In this document: in pieces, positions 1-8,878 of the stretch
Layout: each line of letters opens with the position of its first letter
Numbering within the stretch: the first letter of the stretch is position 1
Origin: JAYPWI01 sp038135065
GTDB taxonomy: Bacteria; Actinomycetota; Acidimicrobiia; Acidimicrobiales; Poriferisodalaceae
Length of the DNA stretch: 64,000 bases
Direction of reading: 5' to 3'
NCBI GenBank assembly: GCA_038135065.1
Contig: JAYPWI010000018.1
Location: 11,456-75,455, forward strand
The notes under the pieces: generated by a model
Databases searched by the model: none
Seen by the model: the letters and a program-made list of their open reading frames with translations, nothing else
Told to the model about the DNA's origin: nothing
Made by a program: the position numbers and the translations under genes

Positions 1-587
1 AGATCGATGGTGCCCCCCAGCTCTGAAGGGAGGGCCTCGAACCAATCCCCCTCGTGCAGCAACACCCGGGATCCGGCCCGGCCGAGACCCGCCAGGTTGG
101 CCCGAGCCAGAGCCAGCGCATCCGTCGATCGATCGGTACCGTGCACGGCGGCACCCGGAACCTCCTGGGCAAGCGCAAGGGCGATTGCCCCTGACCCCGT
201 CCCGAGATCGACAGCCACCGACGCACGGCCCAGGCCCAGCAGCTCGCCGACTCCGATGCCGGCCACCACCTCGGTCTCTGGTCGAGGGATCAGGGCCCGT
301 CGATCCACAGCGAGATCGAGCCCTCGGAAACCCCAGCTACCCACCACGTACTGCAGCGGCTCCCCAGCCATGCGTCGGGCCAGGAGGGCGTCACCATAGG
401 CCACCATCCGCTGGGTCAGCGCCTCGTCGCGAGCGGCCAAGTACGAGGCAGCACTGACACCGGCGGCTGCCTCGCCGACACGCCGGGCGCTGATCTCGGG
501 GTCGACCACGCCGGCAGCTCTCAGTTGCTCGACGGCCGCGCCGACGAAGGCGCCAAGGGTCAACGTGTCGGCGCTGTCCTCGTTCAC
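1..587 (-). CDS. prmC: Peptide chain release factor N5-glutamine methyltransferase, 3' end outside window
   Basis: PrmC (HemK) methylates the glutamine of the GGQ motif in release factors, using S-adenosylmethionine. Reading the minus strand from a GTG at 585-587 gives an N-terminal helical domain, then GEPLQYVVG and RALIPRPETE, then the SAM-binding DLGTGSGAIALALA. All are typical of PrmC. The catalytic NPPY motif should lie beyond the window edge, so only about 195 residues are seen. The GTG overlaps the TGA of prfA (GTGA), so the enzyme is translationally coupled to its substrate. Identification is firm; only truncation by the window limits it. Confidence 0.93.
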   Translation of the reverse strand, partial: MNEDSADTLTLGAFVGAAVEQLRAAGVVDPEISARRVGEAAAGVSAASYLAARDEALTQRMVAYGDALLARRMAGEPLQYVVGSWGFRGLDLAVDRRALIPRPETEVVAGIGVGELLGLGRASVAVDLGTGSGAIALALAQEVPGAAVHGTDRSTDALALARANLAGLGRAGSRVLLHEGDWFEALPSELGGTID

Positions 588-1660
588 GTCTCGGCCTCGA
601 CAGCCGCCTCCAGCTGCTCCTGCCGCTCGTTCATCATGAGCGGCTCGATGACCTCGTCCAGGTCGCCGGCCAGGATCCGGTCGAGCTTGTAGATGGTCAG
701 CCCGATGCGGTGATCGGTGACCCGGCTCTCCTTGAAGTTGTACGTCCGGATCTTCTCCGAGCGACCGCCACCCTTGACCTGCTCGCGCTTCGCCGCCGCC
801 TGACTCGACGCTTGCTCGTCCTGTTGGAGTCGGAGCAGACGAGCGCGCAGCACCTGCAGCGCCTTTGCCTTGTTCTGCAACTGGCTCTTCTCGTCCTGCA
901 TCGACACGACCAATCCAGTCGGCCGGTGGGTGATCCGCACGGCAGAGTCGGTGGTGTTGACCGACTGGCCCCCAGGTCCCGAGGACCGAAAGGTGTCGAT
1001 GTCGAGGTCGTTCGGATCGATGTCGACCTCGACCTCGTCCGCCTCGGGTAGGACGGCGACGGTGGCCGAGGAGGTGTGCACCCGACCCTGGGACTCCGTC
1101 ACGGGTACCCGTTGGACCCGGTGCGGACCTCCCTCGTGTTTCAGGTGTGTCCAGACCCCGTCCCCTCGGGCTGCGAAGGTCACGTCGGTGAAACCGCCCA
1201 TGTCGCTGCGGTGCCCTCCCAGAACCTCGATCGACCAGTTCTTCACGGTCGCGTACGCCCGGTACATCTCGAAAAGGTCCCGCGCCCACAGGTTCGCTTC
1301 TTCTCCACCCTCAGCCCCCCGGATCTCGACGATCACATTGCGATCGGCGTTGGGATCCTTCGGCAGCAGCAGCAGGCGGAACCTGTCCTCCAGGTCTTCG
1401 GCGCTGGCTGCGCTCAGCGCCTCGAGCTCACGCAGATCGGCGATGTCTGCACCGTCGGCCTCCTCCACGAGCTCTCGGGCAGTCGCGACGTCAGCCAGCG
1501 CTGCTTCCCAACTCCGACCTACACCTACGACCTCTGAGAGTTCGGCGTGCCGTCGCCCGATCTCGGCGAACCGCTGACGGTCTCCTGTCACCTGTGGATC
1601 ACCAAGCTGCGCCTCCACGTGGGCGAGCTCGGTTTCGAGTTGACGGAGGCGGTCGAGCAC
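584..1660 (-). CDS. prfA: Peptide chain release factor 1
   Basis: RF1 recognises UAA and UAG stop codons and triggers peptide release. The 358-residue protein has the normal family length. It has the PVT tripeptide at residues 186-188, which is the RF1-type codon-reading motif, and the GGQ at 230-232 within SSGPGGQSVNTTDSA. The N-terminal coiled region begins MLDRLRQLE. It ends 4 bp into prmC and starts 4 bp after the unknown gene upstream. The rho-rpmE-prfA-prmC order is conserved in many actinobacteria. Confidence 0.97.
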   Translation of the reverse strand: MLDRLRQLETELAHVEAQLGDPQVTGDRQRFAEIGRRHAELSEVVGVGRSWEAALADVATARELVEEADGADIADLRELEALSAASAEDLEDRFRLLLLPKDPNADRNVIVEIRGAEGGEEANLWARDLFEMYRAYATVKNWSIEVLGGHRSDMGGFTDVTFAARGDGVWTHLKHEGGPHRVQRVPVTESQGRVHTSSATVAVLPEADEVEVDIDPNDLDIDTFRSSGPGGQSVNTTDSAVRITHRPTGLVVSMQDEKSQLQNKAKALQVLRARLLRLQQDEQASSQAAAKREQVKGGGRSEKIRTYNFKESRVTDHRIGLTIYKLDRILAGDLDEVIEPLMMNERQEQLEAAVEAET

Positions 1661-1664
1661 CCTG

Positions 1665-2690
1665 TCAGGCTAGCGAGGAGCCGTCGGACCACTCACGCCA
1701 TCGATCGTCGACGGCCACCACCCGGGCCGGTGCCCGCAGCCACTGCGCCATCGCGAGCGTCACCTCATGGGCGTCACGCGCCGGTACGGCGATGACGAGA
1801 TCGGCCGAGTCTCCACCCAATGCCTGGGCATCGGCCGCGAACGGGACAAGGTCGAGGTCCACACCTACTGACGTCACGACGACCATCGGGACTCCGTGCT
1901 CGTCAACGCCCCGAGCCACTGCCGGGACCGGCTCCTTCAGATTGGTTCTCACCACGGGCGGCTCGGCCGGGGCCAGGCGAGCGGCCCCCACCAACGCTGG
2001 GCGCTCGATCAACCGAGCCCGCAACCACCGCTCGGCACCCAATCGGTTGAGGGGATGGGGATCAGCTCCGGGCGCCCGGTGGGACCTGACAAGGGTGGCA
2101 ACCTGTCGAATGGCATCCGGCGTCGGGACGTCACCGTGCAACAACCCGAACGCTTCCCGATCATGAGCACCGACTCCGACCTCCAGTCGGTGCCCGTGCT
2201 CGTCGGCCACGACGCGGGCCACTTCGAGTCCCTGGACCTCACCGATGACGGTTCCGTGTTCCACGATCACATCGACGTCGGCCAGCTCGAGCAGGACGGT
2301 CAATTCGGGGACCTCGGGGGGAGATGGCGCCGCGACATGAACATGCGCATCGGCCCGATGAGCGGAGCGCCCTGAGAGGCCCCACACATGTACGGGGAAC
2401 TCGAAGAGTTCGGCCCGGCGAGCCAACACCCCTGCGCTTGCTGCGGCGAACACGTGGAGCTCGCCGACACCGTAACGGCGGGCGGAGGCCAAAGCAGCGC
2501 CCAGACCCCGCTCGGGCCGCTCCTCAGCTAGGGCAACCCCGATGCGCTGACCTGCGGAGTCCTCGGCGCACCCCACAGCCCCGACATCAGTGCCTGTGAC
2601 CTCACGAAGGTCGGCGCCGAGATGTTCCTGGGTCAACGCACGGAGCTTGAGTCCGTGAAGTTGACGCCGCCGGTCCGGATCGAGAGCCAT
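1665..2690 (-). CDS. Conserved hypothetical protein between rpmE and prfA
   Basis: I do not recognise this 341-residue protein. It has no signal peptide, membrane segment or obvious catalytic motif. It is rich in Ala, Val, His and Asp, predicted soluble, with an alternating pattern suggesting a mixed alpha/beta fold. One stretch, around residues 125-160, reads as short beta strands (ELTVLLELADVDVIVEHG). It is embedded in the operon, 12 bp after rpmE and 4 bp before prfA, so it is co-expressed with translation termination genes. In some other bacteria a DUF1385 membrane protein gene occupies this slot, but this one lacks the membrane segments expected of that family. A function in translation or ribosome maintenance is only a guess from position. 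Confidence 0.8.
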   Translation of the reverse strand: MALDPDRRRQLHGLKLRALTQEHLGADLREVTGTDVGAVGCAEDSAGQRIGVALAEERPERGLGAALASARRYGVGELHVFAAASAGVLARRAELFEFPVHVWGLSGRSAHRADAHVHVAAPSPPEVPELTVLLELADVDVIVEHGTVIGEVQGLEVARVVADEHGHRLEVGVGAHDREAFGLLHGDVPTPDAIRQVATLVRSHRAPGADPHPLNRLGAERWLRARLIERPALVGAARLAPAEPPVVRTNLKEPVPAVARGVDEHGVPMVVVTSVGVDLDLVPFAADAQALGGDSADLVIAVPARDAHEVTLAMAQWLRAPARVVAVDDRWREWSDGSSLA

Positions 2691-2702
2691 GACCCGACCG
2701 GG

Positions 2703-2972
2703 CTACTCGCTATCGCTGCGGTCCTTGCGACGCCGTCCATAACGGCGCTCGAAGCGCTCCACCCGGCCGGCCGTATCGACGATCTTCATCTGACCGGTGA
2801 AAAAGGGATGGCTGGCGCTCGACAACTCAACGGTGGCCAGCGGGTACTCGTTGCCGTCCTCCCATACGACCGTGTCGCTGGTGGCGATGGTCGACTGGGT
2901 GACGAACGAGAAATCGGCGCTCGGGTCGCGGAACACGACGGGCCGATATTCGGGGTGGATGTCCTTTTTCAT
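2703..2972 (-). CDS. rpmE2: Large ribosomal subunit protein bL31, type B (zinc-free)
   Basis: The 89-residue protein beginning MKKDIHPEYRPVVFRD matches bL31. It contains no cysteine at all, so it lacks the CxxC zinc site of type A L31, and the ..SHPFFTG.. segment is typical of type B. The ATG at 2970-2972 is chosen because it begins the conserved MKKDIHP start; 21 further codons upstream are open but look non-coding. It follows rho and precedes the unknown gene. In Mycobacterium tuberculosis the L31 gene next to rho is the zinc form, so a zinc-free version here is notable. Confidence 0.93.
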   Translation of the reverse strand: MKKDIHPEYRPVVFRDPSADFSFVTQSTIATSDTVVWEDGNEYPLATVELSSASHPFFTGQMKIVDTAGRVERFERRYGRRRKDRSDSE

Positions 2973-3035
2973 GACGTTGTCCATTCTGGCGTGTCGGACG
3001 CACAAACTCCACTCGACGGCGTCACTACCGGGCAA

Positions 3036-4678
3036 TCAAGCACCGGCCTTGCCGATCTCGTCGAGAAACTGATCATTGGAACGCACTGCGGAGATGCGTT
3101 CGGTGAGAAGTTCGAGACCGGCCCCCACCCTCTGCCCGTCGTCGGCCAGGCCTTGGAGCACCTTTCGCAGACGTGCGACCTGATCGACCCGCTTCCGATC
3201 CATCAGGAGCTCGGGCCGCCGGGTCGAGGACCCGTGCACATCGATAGCTGGATGGATCCCCCGTTCGGCGAGCGAGCGGTCGAGGCGGAGCTCCATGTTC
3301 CCCGTCCCCTTGAACTCCTCGAAGATGACCTCGTCCATACGGGAACCCGTCTCGACCAGGGCGGTAGCCAGGATGGTCAGCGAGCCTCCGTCTTCGAGGT
3401 TGCGGGCCGCCCCGAAGAACTTTTTCGGGGGGTACAGGGCGCCGGCGTCGACCCCTCCCGACATCATCCGCCCGGTGCCGGGAGCGGCCATGTTGTATGC
3501 CCGCGCCAACCGGGTGATTCCGTCGAGCAGGATCACGACGTCGGATCCGGCCTCGACCATGCGCTTGGCTCGCTCGAGGGTCAGCTCGGCAACGGCGATG
3601 TGCTCGTCAACCGGGCGGTCGAACGTCGAGGACATCACCTCGCCCTTGATCGACCGCGCCATGTCGGTGACTTCCTCGGGACGCTCGTCGATCAGCAGCA
3701 CGATGAGATGGATGTCCGGGTGGTTCTTCTCGATCGAACGAGCAAGCTCTTTCATGATCGTGGTCTTGCCCGCCTTGGGCGGCGAGACGATCAGGCCGCG
3801 CTGCCCCTTACCGATCGGGGTCAGCAGATCGATGACGCGAGGGGTCAGGTCCCACGGCTGCTCGGCCCGCTCGAGGGTGATCCGCTCGTCGGGGAACAGT
3901 GGCGTCATCTCGTCGAAGTGGGGGCGGCGAGCGGCGTCCTCGACCGGGCCGTTGTTGATCGTGTCCACATTGAGCAGGGCGGGGTTCTTCTCGTTGCGGG
4001 TCGCGGGCCGCGCCGAACCAACGATGCGATCACCCTTGCGGAGCCCCAGCACCCGCACCTGCTTGGCAGCTACGTAGACATCGTCGTTCGATGGCAGGAC
4101 ACCCCGAGTGCGCAGGAAGCCGTACCCCTCGTCACGGAGGTCGAGCACGCCCTCACAGGCCGCAGGCTCACCCTGCCATTGCTCTTCACGGTCACGTCCC
4201 CTCCGCCGGCGCCGACGGTTTCCTGGCTCGACCGGCTCCGCGTCGCCGTCGCCATCGCCCTCGGCGGCNNNNNNNNNNCCACGGGGTCCGTTCCGCCCGC
4301 ACGCGCCTCACCGCCCCGAGCCCTCGGCTCCCCGCTACCGGAAGGGGCCTCGCGGCTCGCCGAGGCCTCACCATCCTGGTTGCCCGTTGCCAGTCGCACC
4401 CGTCGAACGGTGCCGGGTACTCCCTGACCGTCTCCTCCAGGAGTCGACGTCTCTTCGATCGCCCCGCCGCCGCCGGTGACACCTTCCTGCCCTTGATCAG
4501 GCGCTTCCTCGGCCTCGGGCGGGGTGGCCTCCTCGGCCGTGACGCCTCCCGCGATGATGAGGTCGATGATCCCAGGCTTGCGGATACGAGGCGGCACCGA
4601 CAGGCCCAACGCACCGGCGATGGCGACGAGTTCGTCACGCGACTTGGTCTCGAGCACATCGCGTTCAGGAGCGGTCAT
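3036..4678 (-). CDS. rho: Transcription termination factor Rho (interrupted by an assembly gap)
   Basis: Rho is the hexameric RNA-dependent ATPase that terminates transcription. The N-terminal domain (MTAPERDVLETKSRDELVAI) starts at the ATG 4676-4678. A low-complexity linker rich in Gly, Glu and Arg follows. After the gap come an Arg-rich patch, the RNA-binding VLDLRDEGYGFLR, the P-loop SPPKAGKTT and the Walker B region VVILLDGITRLARAYN. The two sides of the 10-N gap are in different frames, as expected if the gap length is arbitrary. Each side reads as Rho without stops, so this is not a real frameshift. Actinobacterial Rho commonly has this long charged insert. Confidence 0.93.
4269..4278. 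other. Assembly gap (10 Ns)
   Basis: Ten undetermined bases lie in the repetitive, very GC-rich linker of rho. The flanking rho frames differ (frame classes of 4678 and 4148 modulo 3), so the true gap length is unlikely to be exactly ten. Confidence 0.99.
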
Positions 4679-4810
4679 GGATGCACACCTCGCTGTCGGC
4701 CGAAGCTGGCGACGGCCGTACCGAATCTGGGTACCCGGGCCCGATCGCACCTCGATGAGCAAGTCGGGACTGCCGGATTCGTGGCAGAGCACGGGCAGCG
4801 GGCGTCTTGG

Positions 4811-4839
4811 AGGGTATCCAGCGTCGAGCGACGGGACAA
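4811..4839 (-). promoter_or_regulatory. Candidate promoter for rho
   Basis: On the minus strand TTGTCC (4834-4839) is followed after 17 nt by TACCCT (4811-4816), a good sigma70-type arrangement. It sits just after the thrC stop codon in the 169-bp gap before rho, where thrB would be expected. The same -35 hexamer occurs in the candidate whiB promoter. No experimental support. Confidence 0.4.
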
Positions 4840-4847
4840 CCGAGGGA

Positions 4848-6233
4848 TCAGGCTCCGATCGCGGCGACGTGGTCCATCACCGCAGCCAGATCGTTCGGGA
4901 GCTCGACGCAAAACTCGGGACGGTCGACGACGGCAGCCAATCCGGGCGGCAGCTCGGGAGCATGTCCCACCGCTCGACTCACCACCTCACCGAACTTCGC
5001 CGGATGTGCGGTCGCCATCACCACGCTGGCTCCCTCGAACCGTGGGGCCCGTCGCGCTACGGATACCCCAACAGCGGTGTGCGGGTCCACCAGACGGCCC
5101 GTCTCGCGGTACACGTCGGCGATCGCCGCCTCCACCTCGAGTTCACTGGCCCGATCGGCCTCGAACAGGCGACGGAGGTCGGACATGACGTCGTCCGGTA
5201 GCCGCAGTGCTCCCGCCGCCCGAAACTCCGCCATCTGTCGTCCAAGTTCGGGGCCGTCCCGCCCCTGCAGTTCGTAGAGGAGACGCTCGAAGTTCGACGA
5301 CACACCGATGTCCATGGCCGGGCTCGTCGACGGCACCACAGGCTCGAGCGTCATGACACCCGTCTCGTACGTCCGGGCGAGAATGTCGTTGTGATTGCTT
5401 GCGATGGTCAGTCGTTCGATGGGCACCCCCATCATCCGGGCGATGTGGCCAGCCAGCACGTTCCCGAAATTGCCCGTCGGCACGGTGATGGCAACAGGGC
5501 GGTCCGGTGCTCCCAACCGAACAGCCGTCGTCACGTAGTACACGGTCTGCGCAGCCACCCGCGCCCAGTTGATGCTGTTGACGGCAGCCAACCGATGACG
5601 ATCCCGGAACAATGGATTGCCGAACATCGCTTTGACCAGATCCTGGCAATCATCGAACGTGCCGTCGATGGCCACGTTGTGAATGTTCGATGCGCTGACC
5701 GTCGTCATCTGACGGCGCTGGATCTCGGTGACCCGTCCCTGGGGGTGCAGCATCACCAGCTCGACACCGCGTCGCCCGCGACACGCTTCGATCGCTGCGC
5801 TGCCCGTATCGCCCGACGTCGCCCCCACGATGGTCACCTGGGCCGACCGACGTCCCAGCTCGTGTTCGAAGAGGTGCCCGATCAACTGCAGCGCAACATC
5901 CTTGAACGAATAGGTCGGCCCTCGATACAGCTCGGCCAACTGGAGATCGCCGATCGAGCTGATCGGCACCACATCGGGATGGTCGAACGTCGAGTACGCA
6001 GCATGGACCATGCGCTCGAATTCGTCGCCGTCGATCTCCCCACCAACGAAGGGGGTGAGCACCCGAACGGCGACCTCGGGGTAGGACAGATTCCCAAACG
6101 AGGCAAGATCCGCCGGGGACAGGCTGGGCCAGTGCTCGGGAACGTACAGCCCCCCATCGCTGGCCAAACCTTCGAGGAGAACGTCCCCGAACCCGAGCAC
6201 GGGGGCGTCGCCCCGGGTGCTGACGTACCGCAC
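4848..6233 (-). CDS. thrC: Threonine synthase
   Basis: This PLP enzyme converts O-phosphohomoserine to threonine. The 461-residue protein starts VRYVSTRGDAPVLGF, the characteristic N-terminus of the long threonine synthase class, and has the cofactor lysine at about residue 111 in GPTYSFKD. SGDTGSAA and PTGNFGNVLAGH are the phosphate/PLP-binding loops. The GTG at 6231-6233 is chosen because it immediately precedes the conserved YVSTRG start and lies 1 bp after the hom stop; a longer open frame upstream overlaps hom and is not conserved-looking. It works with hom, but its substrate-making partner thrB is absent from the cluster. Confidence 0.94.
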   Translation of the reverse strand: MRYVSTRGDAPVLGFGDVLLEGLASDGGLYVPEHWPSLSPADLASFGNLSYPEVAVRVLTPFVGGEIDGDEFERMVHAAYSTFDHPDVVPISSIGDLQLAELYRGPTYSFKDVALQLIGHLFEHELGRRSAQVTIVGATSGDTGSAAIEACRGRRGVELVMLHPQGRVTEIQRRQMTTVSASNIHNVAIDGTFDDCQDLVKAMFGNPLFRDRHRLAAVNSINWARVAAQTVYYVTTAVRLGAPDRPVAITVPTGNFGNVLAGHIARMMGVPIERLTIASNHNDILARTYETGVMTLEPVVPSTSPAMDIGVSSNFERLLYELQGRDGPELGRQMAEFRAAGALRLPDDVMSDLRRLFEADRASELEVEAAIADVYRETGRLVDPHTAVGVSVARRAPRFEGASVVMATAHPAKFGEVVSRAVGHAPELPPGLAAVVDRPEFCVELPNDLAAVMDHVAAIGA

Positions 6234-6234
6234 C

Positions 6235-7527
6235 TCAGTCGCCGATGACCCGGATGAGCGCGCCGACGTCATGAACCTGAGCGAGCTCGCGCAGGTCGTC
6301 GATGGTGGCCTGCATGTCAGCTTCGCGAGCCCGGTGGGTGATGAAGACCAGATGGGCCGTGGAACCCTGCCCTTCCTGCTCCATCGAGCGGATCGACACC
6401 CCGTGATCACCGAACACACCGGCCACCGCAGCGAGGACCCCGGGCGCGTCGACGACATCGAGTTGCAGGTAGAAGGCGCTCGATGTCTCGTCGATTGGCC
6501 GAATGCGGGCATCCGTCATGGCACCGAGCCCATCGGACACCCCCCGCTGGAGGTTCAGCGAGGCTCCGATGAGGTCGCCGAGCATTGCGCTGGCCGTCGG
6601 GAACCCTCCTGCCCCGCGCCCGTAGAGCATCAGATCGTCGACAGCTTCGCCCTCGAGGAAGACCGCGTTGAAACTGTCGCGCACCGCAGCCAGAGGGTGG
6701 CTGACCGGGACCATGACTGGGTGGACCCGTACCGAGATCTCACCGGCATCGAGTTCGGCCAGGGCCAGGAGCTTGATGACGTGTCCCATCGCCCGCGCAG
6801 CATCGATGTCGGCCGGTTGCAGACGGCTGATGCCCTCTTGGTAGACGTCTCCCGCCACCACCCGAGCACCGAAGGCAACCATGGCAAGAATGGCTGCCTT
6901 CGCGCCCGCATCATGACCCTCGACGTCGGCCGTCGGGTCGGCCTCGGCGTACCCCAAGCGCTGCGCATCGGCCAGCACGTCAGCGTAGTCGGCACCGTCC
7001 TCGGTCATTTTGGTGAGGATGTAGTTGGTCGTCCCGTTGACGATGCCCATGACGCGGCGCAGGCGCTCGCCGACGAGCGACTCCCGAAGGGTTCGGATCA
7101 GCGGGATACCACCGGCAACAGCGGCCTCGAACAGCAGGTCGACCCCGCCCGCCGCGGCGGCCTCGAACAGCTCGGCCCCGACATTGGCCACCAGCTCCTT
7201 GTTGGCTGTGATCACGGGCTTGCCAGCCTTGAGGGCATCGAGGATCAGCTGGCGCGCAGGCTCGATCCCGCCGATCGTCTCCACCACCACGTCGACGTCG
7301 GGATCGCTGACCACCGCATGCGGATCGCGAGTCAACACCCCTGAGGGCAGATCGACGGCCCGGGACGCAGAGAGATTCCGCACGGCAACGCGGGTCACCT
7401 CGAGGCGCACACCGGTACGGGCGGCGATGGCTGCCGCATCGTCGGAAATCAGCTTGATCAGTGATCCTCCGACCGTGCCGCAGCCCAGGACACCGACGCG
7501 CACCGTGGGAGAGTCGCTCACCGCCAT
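6235..7527 (-). CDS. hom: Homoserine dehydrogenase
   Basis: This enzyme reduces aspartate semialdehyde to homoserine with NAD(P)H. The 430-residue protein has the Rossmann motif GVLGCGTVGGSL near the N-terminus, the catalytic domain with GIVNGTTNYILTKM, and a C-terminal ACT domain (about residues 350-430) for allosteric feedback, usually by threonine. The ATG at 7525-7527 is chosen because it leads directly into the Rossmann strand; an ATG at 7539 would add four residues. It lies in lysA-hom-thrC order, coupling branches of the aspartate family pathway. Confidence 0.95.
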   Translation of the reverse strand: MAVSDSPTVRVGVLGCGTVGGSLIKLISDDAAAIAARTGVRLEVTRVAVRNLSASRAVDLPSGVLTRDPHAVVSDPDVDVVVETIGGIEPARQLILDALKAGKPVITANKELVANVGAELFEAAAAGGVDLLFEAAVAGGIPLIRTLRESLVGERLRRVMGIVNGTTNYILTKMTEDGADYADVLADAQRLGYAEADPTADVEGHDAGAKAAILAMVAFGARVVAGDVYQEGISRLQPADIDAARAMGHVIKLLALAELDAGEISVRVHPVMVPVSHPLAAVRDSFNAVFLEGEAVDDLMLYGRGAGGFPTASAMLGDLIGASLNLQRGVSDGLGAMTDARIRPIDETSSAFYLQLDVVDAPGVLAAVAGVFGDHGVSIRSMEQEGQGSTAHLVFITHRAREADMQATIDDLRELAQVHDVGALIRVIGD

Positions 7528-7585
7528 AGGAGCCAACATACCGCCGGAGCGAGGACGCACCCCGTGTGTGACCGTTGCCGTCGGC

Positions 7586-8878
7586 TCAGCTGACATCGCG
7601 GGCCACCACGTCATCGAGTGACTCCCCTCGAACGACGAGACGCGCCTCGCCTCCAGCGACGAAGACCACGGGCGGACGTCCCACCCGGTTGTAGTTGCTG
7701 CCCATCCCCTGCCCATAGGCTCCCGTCACGGGGGTGGCCACCAGGTCGCCGACGCGAAGATCGGCTGGCACCGGGGCGTCTGGGACCAACACGTCACCAG
7801 ACTCACAGTGCATGCCCACCAAGCGAACACGCTTCGAACGGGGGGCATTGGCCCTGGTGGGCACGAAGGTGGTGTAGTCACTGCCGTACAGCACGGGCCG
7901 AGGGTTGTCCACGAAGCCACCATCCACCGCTGCATAGGTGCGGATGCCTGGAAGTTCCTTGATGGTTCCCACCCGGTAGACGGTCACAGCAGCAGCCGCT
8001 GCGATCGAACGGCCAGGCTCGGCCGACAACGTGGCCCGCAGGCCTACTTCGTCGCAGGCGGCATGGATGAGCTGACCCCACTCGGTGATCGAAGGAGCCT
8101 CCTCTCCCTCCACATATGCCACACCGAGACCACCACCGATCGACAACTCCGGCAGGCCATAGGACTCGGAGAAACGGGACACCACCCGAAAAGCCTCGGC
8201 GAAGCTCTCGACCCGCAGGACTTGGCTACCAATGTGACTGTGCAGCCCGACGAGCTCCACGGCTGCGGACCGAAGCGCCCGATCAACCGCGGCGGCAGCT
8301 GCCCCCGAAGACACTCCAAATCCGAACTTGGTGTCGTCCTGACCGGTGGAGATGAACTCGTGGGTCTCCGCTTTGACACCGGGAGTGACCCGGATCAGCA
8401 CCCTCGCCACCTGGCCGTCGTGGCCGTGGAGGGCCTCGAGGCGGTCGAGTTCGTCGAAGGAATCCACGACCACCCTGCCCACTCCGTGCCGGCGGGCCAT
8501 GATCAACTCGTCGCTGGATTTGTTGTTGCCGTGCAGGACGATGCGCTCCCCTGGTACCCCAGCCACCATGGCGGTGTGAAGCTCACCACCACTCGCCACG
8601 TCGAGGAGAAGGCCTTCCTCGTGCACCAGGCGGGCCATGGCCACGCACAGGAAGGCCTTTCCTGCGTAGGCGACACCGTCCCCGAAGGCGGAGCGGGCTT
8701 CTCGGCAGCGGCTCCGCAGATGCTCCTCGTCGTAGATGAACACCGGCGTGCCGAACTGCTCCGCCACCTCTGCAACGTCGCACCCACCGACGGACAGTCG
8801 ACCCTCGGCATCGATAACAGCGGTGTCGGGGAGCAGCCCGAGGGGGATGGGCCCGCTCCTGAGGTCGAGCCCGTTCAC
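7586..8878 (-). CDS. lysA: Diaminopimelate decarboxylase
   Basis: LysA makes L-lysine from meso-diaminopimelate using PLP. The 430-residue protein has the PLP lysine at residue 74 in YAGKAFLC, the glycine loop SIGGGLGVAY and the active-site MHCESGD. GTG at 8876-8878 is chosen because it overlaps the argS stop (GTGA) and fits the family length; the open frame extends further upstream but inside argS. A 58-bp gap separates it from hom. Confidence 0.95.
   Translation of the reverse strand: MNGLDLRSGPIPLGLLPDTAVIDAEGRLSVGGCDVAEVAEQFGTPVFIYDEEHLRSRCREARSAFGDGVAYAGKAFLCVAMARLVHEEGLLLDVASGGELHTAMVAGVPGERIVLHGNNKSSDELIMARRHGVGRVVVDSFDELDRLEALHGHDGQVARVLIRVTPGVKAETHEFISTGQDDTKFGFGVSSGAAAAAVDRALRSAAVELVGLHSHIGSQVLRVESFAEAFRVVSRFSESYGLPELSIGGGLGVAYVEGEEAPSITEWGQLIHAACDEVGLRATLSAEPGRSIAAAAAVTVYRVGTIKELPGIRTYAAVDGGFVDNPRPVLYGSDYTTFVPTRANAPRSKRVRLVGMHCESGDVLVPDAPVPADLRVGDLVATPVTGAYGQGMGSNYNRVGRPPVVFVAGGEARLVVRGESLDDVVARDVS

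Noticed and set aside
2622..4427. Long plus-strand open frame of about 600 codons across rpmE and rho
   Set aside because: It lies opposite well-identified genes, crosses the N gap and has no family motif; GC-rich DNA commonly leaves such antisense frames open.
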